Made by a program: the position numbers and the translations under genes. From CAXSBR01 sp964236495 (GTDB taxonomy: Bacteria; Actinomycetota; Actinomycetes; Mycobacteriales; Jatrophihabitantaceae): a DNA stretch of 62,434 bases. Under the pieces are notes generated by a model. The model was not told the origin of the DNA, did no database searches, and saw nothing but the letters and a program-made list of their open reading frames with translations. Shown here piece after piece: positions 16,820 through 25,722 of the stretch. The stretch is from positions 1-62,434 of the forward strand of contig CAXSBR010000017.1 of assembly GCA_964236495.1 (NCBI GenBank). Reading direction: 5' to 3'. Numbering within the stretch: the first letter of the stretch is position 1; each line of letters begins with the position of its first letter.

Positions 16820-18814
16820 CTAGCTTGCCCGCCGCTTGCCGCCGCGGGCCTTGAGGTAGTCGGCGACGACGTACTCGCCGAGTCGGCCGGGCTTGGGTAG
16901 GAACACGCGGCCGCCGTTGCGGCGCCCGACCTCGTTCATGAACTCGACCAGCGCCGGTTCGTCGTCGAGCATGAAGACGTTGATCGTCGCGCCCCGACGC
17001 GTGCAGCGCGCTACCTCGGCCACGGTTGCGGCGATCGTCTCCGGCGTCGAGGGCCACTGGAACTCCGAGAAGCCGTGCACGTTCAAGTGCGCAGTCGGTT
17101 CGCCGTCGGTGACGACGAGGATCACCGGTTCGGCGTCGCGGTGCTGGTCGAGGAACCGCCGCGCGAGCATCAGTCCGTGTTGCAGGTTTGTGCCCTGGAT
17201 GCGCTCCCACTCGTGGGAGATCAGGTCGCCGGGCGTCATCACGTGGGCGTAGTCGCTGAAGCCGATGATCTGGACCGCGTCCTGCGGATACTTGCTGGTG
17301 ATCAGCGAATGCAGCGCGAGCGCCGTCGTCTTGGCTTCACCCCACGTTCCGCGCAGCTCCATCGAGAATGACATGTCCACCAGCAACGCGACGGCTGCGT
17401 GTGAACGGCGCTCGGTCTCTATGACCTCAAAATCCTCCGCAATCAGCTGCACCGAACCTGCCCGCCCGCCTGCCGACCGCGACGACGGCGAGCCCGTGGC
17501 GCGGAAAACGGCATTGCGCACGGTGCGCCCGACGTCCAGAGGCTGCTCGTCGCCGAACTCCCATGCCCGGCTGGCGCCGGTCGATTCCCCGGCCGGGCCG
17601 GCGTCGCGGACGTCGTGCGTGCCACGACCGGCTGCGGTCAGATCGGCGAATACCTTGCGCAGGGCAGCCGAGCCCAGCCGGCGCAGCGCCCGGGGCGTCA
17701 AGGTCAGCGAGCCGGCTTTGCGGTCGAGGTAGCCCTGGTTCTGCAGCTCCCGCTCGATCTGGCGCAGCGCGGACATGTCCTCGACGGCTTGGCGGCCCAG
17801 GGCGCGCTCGACCAGCTCATCGTCGATGTCGGCCAGGCTGGCGCCGGGGTAGTCCTGCTGGCTCAGCTCGTCTATCTGGTCCAGGTCGGCTAGCTCGGCC
17901 AAGGCGTCGGTGGCGTCGGAGTAGCCCATCGGGTCGCTGCCGTTCATCTGCTCGCGCCCGTCCCAGGGAAGATCTGGGCGTGCGGCGCGCAGATTTCCCT
18001 GCAGCCGGGCCATCTGTTCGGCCAGGCCGGCGGCGCCCAGCATGTCGCCCATCAGCCCGGCGAGCTCGGCGCGCTGCTCTGCTGACAGCGAGTTCATCAG
18101 TCGTTGCGCCGCCGCCGATCGCCGGGCCAGCGAATCGACCAAATCGCAGAGGTTTTGCGGCTGGTCGGGAAAGAAGTCCCCGTACTGCTGCATGAACTGG
18201 TCGAAGTCCTCAGCGGTGTGCTCGCCACGCGCGTCGGCGTCGAGCATGTCGTTGAGCGCGTTCATCATGTCCTTGATGCGCGCCAGGTCTTGCGCCGACG
18301 CGTTGGACATGGCGTCCTTCATGCCCGCGAACTGCGAGTCCAGCACTTCCGAGCGGAGCAGGTCCTGGATCTCGGCGTACTTCTGCGCAGCTTCGGGCGA
18401 GCGCCACTGATAATCCGCCAGCTCCCGCACCGCCCGCGACGTCTGCTTGGGCAGGGCGTCCAGCGACTGTTCGGCCATCCGCGCCGAGTCCGCCGGATCG
18501 GGGAACAGCGCCGTGCGCTCAGCTTCCACGGCCTGGTCCAGCAGTTCACGAATCTGTTCCAGCGTGCCGTCGAGGCGGTTGTTCTTGCGCAGCTCGCGCG
18601 CGCGTTCGCGGGCCTGCCGACGCAGCGCATCCAGTCCGCGCCCGGGATTGAGCCCCTTGCGTAGAAGGTCTTCCAACGCCCGACGGGGCGACGCGCCGTC
18701 CAGCACCGCCCGCCCGATCTCGTCCATAGCTGCGCGGACGTCGAAGGGCGACTCCAGTGGGTCGGGGCCGCCGTGCCACGCGCCGTACTGGGACGCCCGG
18801 TAGCGCTCTACCAC
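16820..18814 (-). CDS. VWA-domain protein partner of the AAA ATPase (Rv0959-like)
   Basis: This 664-residue cytoplasmic protein has a helical N-terminal two-thirds and a von Willebrand A domain at about residues 475-620. The MIDAS motif is DMSFSM (Asp480, Ser482, Ser484), with VTDGEPT later. It begins VVERYRASQYGAWHGGPDPLESPFDVRAAMDEIG, as in mycobacterial Rv0959, so GTG 18814 is the start and the 80 residues upstream are not part of it. It lies 43 bases after the ATPase gene. By analogy with MoxR-VWA and Mg-chelatase D/I pairs the two should act together as a metal-dependent chaperone or remodelling machine; the client is unknown. Confidence 0.87.
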   Translation of the reverse strand: MVERYRASQYGAWHGGPDPLESPFDVRAAMDEIGRAVLDGASPRRALEDLLRKGLNPGRGLDALRRQARERARELRKNNRLDGTLEQIRELLDQAVEAERTALFPDPADSARMAEQSLDALPKQTSRAVRELADYQWRSPEAAQKYAEIQDLLRSEVLDSQFAGMKDAMSNASAQDLARIKDMMNALNDMLDADARGEHTAEDFDQFMQQYGDFFPDQPQNLCDLVDSLARRSAAAQRLMNSLSAEQRAELAGLMGDMLGAAGLAEQMARLQGNLRAARPDLPWDGREQMNGSDPMGYSDATDALAELADLDQIDELSQQDYPGASLADIDDELVERALGRQAVEDMSALRQIERELQNQGYLDRKAGSLTLTPRALRRLGSAALRKVFADLTAAGRGTHDVRDAGPAGESTGASRAWEFGDEQPLDVGRTVRNAVFRATGSPSSRSAGGRAGSVQLIAEDFEVIETERRSHAAVALLVDMSFSMELRGTWGEAKTTALALHSLITSKYPQDAVQIIGFSDYAHVMTPGDLISHEWERIQGTNLQHGLMLARRFLDQHRDAEPVILVVTDGEPTAHLNVHGFSEFQWPSTPETIAATVAEVARCTRRGATINVFMLDDEPALVEFMNEVGRRNGGRVFLPKPGRLGEYVVADYLKARGGKRRAS

Positions 18815-18857
18815 GCCCGCACCGCACCTGAACGTTCGTTGTCGACCATCGCCACGG

Positions 18858-20492
18858 TCACGATCCGTAGACGGTACGACCGCCTGCGCTGTCCTTCGCC
18901 AGCCTGCGGTTGAGGTACAGCCCTTCGAGCGCGAACTCGACGCCCGCCGCGGCCAGGCCGACCGCAGCCGGGCCTTCGGCGACTCCGCCGGGTTCGAGCT
19001 TGTCCAACAGGGTCGCCAGGCCCGGCACGCTGCCCATCTGAGCGAGTAGGTCATCGGCAGAGACGGTGTCTCCGCTGGACACCACCAACCCGCCGTCGAA
19101 CTTCTTCTGCAGTTCGCGCAGGTCCAGCCCGGCCAGGCGCGCGCGGTAGGTGGCGGCGATGGCGCGGCGCAGCAGGTGGTCGAGCATCTCGAATTCGTGG
19201 CCCTCGGTGGCGCCGTCGGAGTCGTCGAACTCCACCTTGCCCCGGGATGCAGGTATTACGGCGGGCAGGTCTGCCACCCGGGCCACCGCGACCGCCTCAC
19301 CGGTGATGGCTGCGCGTCGAACGGCCGACGCGGCAACGGTCTCCACCGCGGCGATGGCGAAGCGCGCCGACACACCGGAGCGCTGATCCACTTGGGGCGC
19401 TTCCCGCACGGCACGGGCGTAGCGGCCCAGCACTTCGAGCAGGTGCGATGGCACAAGAGGCGCTGCATGCGGGGAGTCATCCCACAGCACCGCCGCTTCC
19501 TGCGCGATCAGCATCAGCTCGTCGGCCAGCTCCAGCGGGTAGTGGGTGCGGATCTCGGCACCAAACCGGTCCTTGAGCGGAGTGATAATGCGCCCGCGGT
19601 TGGTGTAGTCCTCGGGGTTGGCGGTGCCGATCAGCAACAGGTCCAGCGGCAGCCGCACGCGGTAGCCGCGGATCTGGATGTCGCGCTCCTCGAGCACGTT
19701 GAGCAGCGATACCTGGATGCGCTCGGCGAGGTCGGGCAGCTCGTTGATGGCGAAGATGCCGCGGTTGGTGCGCGGCACAAGCCCGTAGTGGACGGTCTCC
19801 GGATCGCCCAGCGAACGGCCTTCGGCGACCTTGATGGGGTCGATGTCGCCGATCAGGTCGCCGACGGAGGTGTCGGGTGTCGCCAGCTTCTCGCCGTAGC
19901 GGTCGGTGCGGTGCAGCCAGCTGATCGGCAGATCGTCGCCCTGTTCTGCGACCCGCTTGGTGGCCGCGGCGGTGATCGGTGCGCCCGGATGCTCGTTGAT
20001 CTGCGAGCCCTCGATCACCGGCGTCCACTCGTCGAGCAGGCCGACAAGCGTGCGCACCAGTCGCGTCTTGCCCTGCCCCCGCTCACCGAGCAGCACGATG
20101 TCGTGCCCGGCCAGCAGCGCGCGCTCAACCTCCGGAGCCACGGTGTCTTGGAAGCCGACGATGCCAGGCAGCGACGGCAGCCCGGCCGCCAGCCGCGCGA
20201 TCAGGTTGGTACGGATCTCGGTCTTGACCGAGCGCGGATAGACCGCGGCTGCGGCGAGCGGATCGTTCTGCGCGGCAGCCTGCAGCTCACCCCAGGTGCG
20301 GTACGACGGCGCCGACGATGTCACCGGTTCGGCGGCGAAGACGTCGCCGCTTTCGCCCAGCAGATCGGCGGACATCTGCTCCGCTCCTTCTGTTCCGGTT
20401 GCCCCGGTCGACAGCTCGCCCGCGTCGTTACCCGATCCGGGCGTGCTGTGTGAACCGGCGTCCGGCATTGCGGGTTCTGGGAATTCGGTCAT
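18858..20492 (-). CDS. AAA+ ATPase of the MoxR/Mg-chelatase ChlI type (Rv0958-like)
   Basis: The AAA+ core shows Walker A GERGQGKT (136-143), a Walker-B-like GIFAINE, sensor 1 LLLIGTANPED and the LPDLAERIQVSLLNVLEERD helix of the chelatase/MoxR clade. The first 60 residues are acidic, Ser/Gly-rich and poorly conserved; Met40 is an alternative start. A C-terminal extension of about 150 residues includes FEMLDHLLRRAIAATYRARLAGLDLRELQKKF. It is transcribed with the VWA gene. No third chelatase subunit is present, so a role in tetrapyrrole synthesis is unlikely. Confidence 0.88.
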   Translation of the reverse strand: MTEFPEPAMPDAGSHSTPGSGNDAGELSTGATGTEGAEQMSADLLGESGDVFAAEPVTSSAPSYRTWGELQAAAQNDPLAAAAVYPRSVKTEIRTNLIARLAAGLPSLPGIVGFQDTVAPEVERALLAGHDIVLLGERGQGKTRLVRTLVGLLDEWTPVIEGSQINEHPGAPITAAATKRVAEQGDDLPISWLHRTDRYGEKLATPDTSVGDLIGDIDPIKVAEGRSLGDPETVHYGLVPRTNRGIFAINELPDLAERIQVSLLNVLEERDIQIRGYRVRLPLDLLLIGTANPEDYTNRGRIITPLKDRFGAEIRTHYPLELADELMLIAQEAAVLWDDSPHAAPLVPSHLLEVLGRYARAVREAPQVDQRSGVSARFAIAAVETVAASAVRRAAITGEAVAVARVADLPAVIPASRGKVEFDDSDGATEGHEFEMLDHLLRRAIAATYRARLAGLDLRELQKKFDGGLVVSSGDTVSADDLLAQMGSVPGLATLLDKLEPGGVAEGPAAVGLAAAGVEFALEGLYLNRRLAKDSAGGRTVYGS

Positions 20493-20691
20493 GTTGGCGT
20501 AGCCCCCTCGCGTGGCGCAGTGTGGGCGGCGGGCGGCACTTGCCGCACCGGCCGGAACCCGTTCGACGGTACGACCGCCGCCACGGACGTCGCTACCGAA
20601 CCCTGCTCAGAGCGAAATTGGGTTGTGGATCCTCACCGACAGGGCGGAACGGTCACAGCCTGCTGCAACGCTGCCAGCCGCAGAACACCCA

Positions 20692-20741
20692 CCGCTTTTG
20701 GTCACCCGCACTCAGATACGGGGGTGGGTGACCAGAAGCGG
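20692..20741. terminator. Hairpin downstream of the SDR-like gene
   Basis: Arms 20692-20707 and 20726-20741 pair over 16 positions with one G-U pair, leaving an 18-base loop. It lies 23 bases past the stop of the zinc-ribbon SDR-like gene (minus strand) and about 200 bases before the ATPase start, so it probably separates the two transcripts. No long U-run follows. The remainder of the 20493-20763 gap shows no gene. Confidence 0.55.
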
Positions 20742-20763
20742 GTCGGGGCCCCAAGCTCGAGCC

Positions 20764-22248
20764 TCACCAGCCGGCAGGAAAGTAGTCCTTGAGAAAGCAG
20801 CCGTACAGATCGACGCCGGCCTCGCCTTGCACGATCGGGTCGTAAACCCTGGCAGCTCCGTCCACCAGGTCCAGAGGCGCGTGGAAGCCCTCCTCCGCCA
20901 GCCGAACCTTCGTGTAGTGCGGGCGCTCGTCGGTGATCCAGCCGGTGTCCACCGACGTCATCAGAATGCCGTCGCCCAGCATCTCGGCAGCACTCGTGCG
21001 GGTGAGCATGTTCAGCGCCGCCTTGGCCATGTTCGTGTGCGGATGGCCGGCACCCTTGTAGCCGCGGCCGAAGACGCCCTCCATCGCCGAGACGTTGACG
21101 ACGTAGGTGCGCTGGGCCGCACTGGCGGCCATGGACGCCCGCAGCCGGCTGATGAGCAGGAACGGCGCGGTGGTGTTGCACAGCTGGACCTCCAGCAGCT
21201 CCAGCGGGTCGACCTGGTCGACGCGGTCGGTCCAACTGTTGCTCGAGTGCCGGTCGGGCACGAGGCCGCCGGCATCGATGGCGGCGTCGTTGTGCAGCCG
21301 CTGCGTCGACGAGGACCCGGCCGTCATCGCCAGCCGGGTGATCTCGTCGCCTGCAACCGCGCTGCGGACGGCTTGCGCTTCGGCGGGCAGGTGGGCGACC
21401 GGATGCGCCGACAACGAACCGGCAAGAGCGGCCGGGTGGGCGTCGGAGACCGAGTCGAAGGTGAGCACATCGGGAAGCGGGCCGTCGGGCAGCGAATCGT
21501 GTTCGGCGGCGGCCAGCGGCGCGTACGCGCCCGCGGAGCGACGAACGGTCTGGGCGGCGTTGTTGATCAGGATGTCCAACGGCCCGGCCTGGGCTACCGA
21601 GTCGGCCAGCGCGACCACCTGCGCCGGGTCGCGCAGGTCGATGCCGACGATGCGCAGCCGGTGGAGCCAGTCTGCGCTGTCGGGCAGCGCGCGAAAGCGG
21701 CGCACGGCGTCATTGGGAAAGCGGGTGGTGATGGTGGTGTGTGCACCGTCGCGTAGCAGGCGCAGCGCGATGTACATGCCGATCTTGGCCCGCCCGCCGG
21801 TGAGCAGGGCACGCCGGCCGGTGAGGTCGGTGCGCGCGTCGCGCTTGGCGTGGTTGAGGGCGGCGCAGTCCGGGCACAGCTGGTGATAGAACGCGTCGAC
21901 GCGGGTGTAGTTCTGCTTGCAGATGTAGCAGGGCCGGGCGGTCGCCAGGGTGCCTGCACTGGCGCCACGCGCTGCGGACACCAGTTCGATGCCCGCGGTT
22001 TCGTCGTCGATACGGCTGGGCGAGCCGGTGGCCGTCGTCGCGATCACCGCTTTGTCGGCGGCCAGGATAGCGTCGCGCCGGGCACTGCGGCGCGCCTTCT
22101 TCACCTGCTTGAACAGCCCACCGGTGGCACGCCGCACCGCCACTGCGTCGGGATGCGCGGGATTGAGCTGATCGACGCGCGCGATAACGTCGAGAAACGA
22201 CGCCATCTGCTCTGCGGTGATCGCCGACTGCGGCGTGGGGTTCGACAC
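20764..22248 (-). CDS. SDR-like protein with N-terminal zinc ribbon and a large insertion
   Basis: Three parts are visible. Residues 1-100 are helical and basic. A four-Cys zinc-ribbon-like knuckle follows (C107-x2-C110 and C125-x2-C128, CYICKQNYTRVD...CPDC). From about 143 there is an SDR Rossmann fold with a modified nucleotide loop GGRAKIG (151-157) and LINNAAQ (228-233). About 110 residues are inserted after NNAAQ (240-350). The active site keeps Ser387 (VVNVSAME) and Lys409, but the expected Tyr four before Lys is Thr405 (HTNMAK). It is therefore either a non-classical oxidoreductase or a binding protein. It is divergent in function from its neighbours and just downstream of greA on the same strand. 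Confidence 0.8.
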   Translation of the reverse strand: MSNPTPQSAITAEQMASFLDVIARVDQLNPAHPDAVAVRRATGGLFKQVKKARRSARRDAILAADKAVIATTATGSPSRIDDETAGIELVSAARGASAGTLATARPCYICKQNYTRVDAFYHQLCPDCAALNHAKRDARTDLTGRRALLTGGRAKIGMYIALRLLRDGAHTTITTRFPNDAVRRFRALPDSADWLHRLRIVGIDLRDPAQVVALADSVAQAGPLDILINNAAQTVRRSAGAYAPLAAAEHDSLPDGPLPDVLTFDSVSDAHPAALAGSLSAHPVAHLPAEAQAVRSAVAGDEITRLAMTAGSSSTQRLHNDAAIDAGGLVPDRHSSNSWTDRVDQVDPLELLEVQLCNTTAPFLLISRLRASMAASAAQRTYVVNVSAMEGVFGRGYKGAGHPHTNMAKAALNMLTRTSAAEMLGDGILMTSVDTGWITDERPHYTKVRLAEEGFHAPLDLVDGAARVYDPIVQGEAGVDLYGCFLKDYFPAGW

Positions 22249-22324
22249 TGGCGACAGGCTAGTCGTGCTGGATCCGTTCAGCCCGAGAGAACTCAGCGCC
22301 GGAGAAACTCAGCCGGGGACAACC

Positions 22325-22822
22325 TCAGCCGGTGAAGGGCTTGGCGGACAGCAGCTTGACCGACATCGTCTTTCCTGCGGGCGTCAGGTAGGAGACGGTG
22401 TCGCCCTCCTTGGCACCGGTGAGCGCCTCGCCCAGCGGAGACTTCGGGGAGTACACGGCGATGTCGGTGGTACCAGCCTCTTCCCGCGAGCCGAGCAGAA
22501 ATGTCTCGGTGTCGTCCTCGTCGCCGTCGTAAGCCACCGTGACGACGCTGCCCGGGCCCGCCTCACCCGAGGCCGTGGGCGCCTGTCCGACCTTCGCGCT
22601 GCGTAACAACACCTCGAGAAAGCGAATGCGACCTTCCTGCTTGCCCTGCTCCTCACGAGCGGCGTGGTATCCGCCGTTCTCCTTGAGGTCGCCCTCCTCG
22701 CGCCGGTCGTTGATTTCCTTGGCCACGGCCGGGCGGTCGGCGATCAGGGTGGCCAGCTCGCCGGACAGCCGGTCGTAGGCCTCCTGGGTCAACCAGGTTG
22801 CGGATTCGCCGGTCGAGGTCAT
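22325..22822 (-). CDS. greA: Transcript cleavage factor GreA
   Basis: GreA enters the RNA polymerase secondary channel and stimulates cleavage of backtracked transcripts. The N-terminal coiled coil carries LTQEAYDRLSGELATLIADRPAVAKEINDRREEGDLKENGGYHAAREEQGKQEGRI, where DLKENGGYHAAR includes the acidic tip; the C-terminal FKBP-like domain has VAYDGDEDDTETFLLGSREE and YSPKSPLGEALTGAKEGD. The 165-residue length matches actinobacterial GreA. ATG 22822 has GGAG upstream. It is divergent from mca, as Rv1080c is from Rv1082. Confidence 0.95.
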   Translation of the reverse strand: MTSTGESATWLTQEAYDRLSGELATLIADRPAVAKEINDRREEGDLKENGGYHAAREEQGKQEGRIRFLEVLLRSAKVGQAPTASGEAGPGSVVTVAYDGDEDDTETFLLGSREEAGTTDIAVYSPKSPLGEALTGAKEGDTVSYLTPAGKTMSVKLLSAKPFTG

Positions 22823-22981
22823 TGCGTGCTCCAGAGTCCGGTGGATATTGATGGCAGAGCCCGCGCGGACGCGGGTCGAACTCATCAGCTTAGTCGAGAG
22901 GTCCGCCGAGACCCGGGCTTACCAGGCCTGGTCGGGGTCTCGTGGTGCGGCAGGCACAGCCGGATCGGGGACAATGAGAGT

Positions 22982-23872
22982 GTGTCCGAAGCGCTGCGCC
23001 TGATGGCCGTCCACGCCCACCCCGACGACGAGTCCAGCAAGGGCGCGGCAACGATGGCCCGCTACGTCGACGAGGGTGTCGACGTTCTGGTCGTCACTTG
23101 CACCGGCGGTGAACGCGGCGACATCCTCAATCCCAACCTCAAGGACCGCCCGGAGATCCTGGCCGACATCGCCAACATCCGGCGCGCGGAGATGGAGCGA
23201 GCCCGCGAGATCCTCGGGGTGCGCCAGGAATGGCTGGGCTTCGTCGATTCCGGGCTGCCCGAGGGCGATCCGCTGCCGCCGCTGCCGGAGGGGTGTTTTG
23301 CGTTGCAGCCGTTGGAGGTTGCCGCCCGGCCGCTGGTGGAGATCGTGCGCCGGTTCCGTCCGCACGTGATGACGACCTACGACGAGAACGGCGGCTATCC
23401 GCACCCGGACCACATCATGTGCCACCGGGTGTCGGTGGAGGCATTCGAGGCCGCCCCCGATCCGGATCGCTATCCGGGTACCGGCGATCCATGGCAGCCG
23501 CTGAAGCTCTACTACGACATCGGCTTCAGCCGCCAGCGCTTCCAGGCCGTACACGAGGCGGTGCTGGCCGCCGGTTTGGAGTCCCCGTTCGCCGAATGGC
23601 AGAAGCGCTTCGAGGAGCGGGCCAAGCTGGAACTGCGGGAGCCGCAGATGACGACGCGGGTCAACGTCAAGGACTGGTTCGACCGGCGCGACGCCGCGTT
23701 GCTGGCCCACGCCACCCAGATCGATCCGGGTGGGTGGTTCTTCCAGGTTCCGATGGAGATTCAGCACCAGGCCTGGCCGACCGAGGACTTCGAACTGGCG
23801 CGCTCGGTCGTCGACTCCACCGTTCCCGAGGACGACTTGTTCGCCGGCGTGCGCGATCGGGTGGCGTCATGA
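22982..23872 (+). CDS. mca: Mycothiol S-conjugate amidase
   Basis: Mca cleaves mycothiol-bound toxins so that the mercapturic acid can be exported. It belongs to the PIG-L/LmbE zinc deacetylase family. Zinc ligands are seen in AHPDDES (His13, Asp16) and HPDH (His144), with the GGERGD loop at 42-47. Length 296 matches Mca, and location next to greA matches Rv1082; the sister enzyme MshB is a paralogue, but MshB lacks this context. GTG 22982 is the start. The stop overlaps the ATG of the next membrane-protein gene, so the two are coupled. Confidence 0.92.
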   Translation: MSEALRLMAVHAHPDDESSKGAATMARYVDEGVDVLVVTCTGGERGDILNPNLKDRPEILADIANIRRAEMERAREILGVRQEWLGFVDSGLPEGDPLPPLPEGCFALQPLEVAARPLVEIVRRFRPHVMTTYDENGGYPHPDHIMCHRVSVEAFEAAPDPDRYPGTGDPWQPLKLYYDIGFSRQRFQAVHEAVLAAGLESPFAEWQKRFEERAKLELREPQMTTRVNVKDWFDRRDAALLAHATQIDPGGWFFQVPMEIQHQAWPTEDFELARSVVDSTVPEDDLFAGVRDRVAS

Positions 23873-24210
23873 GCGTCCCTGATCGGGCGGGAGTGCACCT
23901 GTTGCTCGCCGGGGAGGACAGCGGCAAGGCCGGTCCACTCGGACTGCTCGTCGTGGTGCTGCTGGGGATCGCCTGCTACTTCCTGTTCAAGTCGATGTCG
24001 GGCCATCTGCGCAAGGTGCAGAACGGGTTCGACACCCCACCGGTTTTGCGGCCGGCGACGCCGCCCAATGCTTTTCCACCCGCGCCACATGACACCGTCG
24101 ACGAGCCACCCGCGACTCTGGATACCGATCGAATGACGACGGATACCGACCGGACGACGACGGACTCCCACGGCCCCGACGCACAATCGGTACCCAAACG
24201 GGCGAACTGA
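23869..24210 (+). CDS. Small single-pass membrane protein coupled to mca (Rv1083-like)
   Basis: The ATG overlaps the mca stop by four bases. The 113-residue product has one membrane helix (about residues 23-40, LGLLVVVLLGIACYFLFKSM), then MSGHLRKVQNGFD and a Pro/Thr/Asp-rich tail. The same gene order and the SMSGHLRKV motif occur in mycobacteria after mca (Rv1083). Function is unknown; the conserved coupling suggests a link to detoxification or export at the membrane. Confidence 0.82.
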   Translation: MSVPDRAGVHLLLAGEDSGKAGPLGLLVVVLLGIACYFLFKSMSGHLRKVQNGFDTPPVLRPATPPNAFPPAPHDTVDEPPATLDTDRMTTDTDRTTTDSHGPDAQSVPKRAN

Positions 24211-24287
24211 AGCTATTCACCGCCGAATTACAGTGCTAGCTTTCCGGATGTCGGAGCACGTGCACTCGAATCGGAGGTAGAACAACA

Positions 24288-24446
24288 GTGATCGTTCTCG
24301 GCTTGGTTCTCCTGATCATCGGGATCATTGTCAAGAGCCTGCATTTCCTGCTGGTGATCGGCATCATTCTGCTAGTGATCGGCGCAGTTCTGGCAGTGCT
24401 GGGCACCATGGGCCGCGCGGTCGGAGGCCGCAAGCACTGGTTCTAA
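24288..24446 (+). CDS. Small hydrophobic protein, DUF6131-like (52 aa)
   Basis: GTG 24288 follows a good GGAGG ten bases upstream. The product is two hydrophobic helices (about residues 1-15 and 19-40) joined by KSLHF and ends GRAVGGRKHWF. This layout, with Gly-rich end and aromatic C-terminus, is the DUF6131 family common in Actinobacteria. Its role is unknown. A 77-base leader separates it from the mca operon, so it probably has its own promoter. Confidence 0.78.
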   Translation: MIVLGLVLLIIGIIVKSLHFLLVIGIILLVIGAVLAVLGTMGRAVGGRKHWF

Positions 24447-24544
24447 GCCGCCACTGGGATACGGCTTAGTGCACCACTGAGCACTACCGAGCCGGATTCC
24501 CCTTATGCGATGAGCCGACCAGGTGAAGAAGTCGCCTGTCGGTC

Positions 24545-24811
24545 TCATCGGCTGGTGCCTGGCAAGCGCGGCAAGCGCGGCAAGCGCTCGAAGCGCAAAC
24601 CATTCGGGGTGGCACCGGCGACATCTGCTCCGAAGGTTTCGGCGTGAAATCGGCTGTCCGCTTTCAGCCATTCAGTTATCGGATTGGCCATGCCGAACAC
24701 CAGCCGCGCAGCTAGCAGCGGGTCGACTCCTGGTCTCAGGTCGCCGGTGTCGATCGCTTGGGAGACCAGATCGGCGGCCACTGCGTCGATCGCGCGCCGC
24801 CGCTCCAGTAA
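24545..24811 (-). pseudogene. C-terminal remnant of a TetR-family regulator
   Basis: The frame reads LLERRRAIDAVAADLVSQAIDTGDLRPGVDPLLAARLVFGMANPITEWLKADS, the ligand-binding C-terminal part of TetR regulators (the DPLLAARLVFGM-N block is typical of regulators of fatty-acid or steroid genes). An in-frame TGA (24812-24814) precedes it, and the DNA-binding N-terminal part of roughly 120 residues is missing. It abuts a decayed dehydrogenase on the other strand, so one deletion may have removed the starts of both genes. Confidence 0.65.
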
Positions 24812-24814
24812 TCA

Positions 24815-25516
24815 GGCGCCGACGCCGACGCCGGTGCCGCGGCCCTGCAACGTGCGCACCGGCCTCAGCCGGGCATCAGCGCTCTGACCGAGAACGCTTC
24901 GACGGAGAACTTCGCGCTGCTGGTCGAGGCGGTGCCCGAGGACGCGCAGCCCAAGCGCGACGTGTTCGTCGCTGCCGCGGAGGTGGTGGGCGAGAACTGC
25001 GTGCTCGCCACCAGCACCAGCTCCCTGTGCGTCACCGACCCTGCTGCCGCGTTGGGACGCCCGGAGCGATTTTGGGACTGCACTTCAATCCGGTGCCGGC
25101 GTCGGCGTTGATCGAGGTCGTGCTTGCACCGCACCAGCGACGATGTTCTGGCCGGAGCGACCGGCTGGGTGAACAGCCTGGGCAAACAGTCGATTGTCGT
25201 GCGCGACTTGCCTGGCTTTGCGACGACTCGGCTGGGCGTTCTGCTCGGGCTGGAAGCCATTCCCATGTTGCAGGAAGGCGGCGCCGACGCCGCGTCGACC
25301 GATACCGCGATGCAGCTGGGTGATCGCCATCTCACCGGACCGCTGCGCTCCACCGACCTCGTCGGGTTGGACGTCCGGCTGGCGATTGCCGAGCACCTGA
25401 GCGCCACCCTGCGCGCGCGCTTCACGCCGCCGGCGTTGCTGCGCGACAAGGTTGCGCGCGGCGAACTCGGGCGCAAGACCGGTAAGGGCTTCTACGACTG
25501 GACGTCAAACCGCTGA
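24815..25516 (+). pseudogene. Truncated, frameshifted 3-hydroxyacyl-CoA dehydrogenase
   Basis: Three pieces in two frames together read as the family. LLVEAVPEDAQPKRDVF...CVLATSTSSL lies in frame 2 from about 24911. LGLHFNPVPASALIEVVLAPH lies in frame 1 from about 25070. TSDDVLAGATGWVNSLGKQSIVVRDLPGFATTRL...GKGFYDW lies back in frame 2 from about 25135. The N-terminal NAD loop (GxGxxG) is absent. The parts that remain keep normal codon bias, so inactivation looks recent. An intact copy would act in fatty-acid beta-oxidation. Confidence 0.75.
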
Positions 25517-25722
25517 CGGCCCGGGACCAAGCGCACGACGCCGACACACCGGCGACGTGGCCGAAACGGCGCAGGTGCCGCCGGCAGCGTCGTCGAAGGA
25601 TTGCGGCGGGGCGCTCTCAGACCCGGGGTCGCGCCTGTCGAGGAGAAGGGTATGTAACTCGACGCCGGGTGAAGGGTGGAAACCCGGTGCGCGCCTGACC
25701 GAGTACGCCGTAATCTCCTGTC

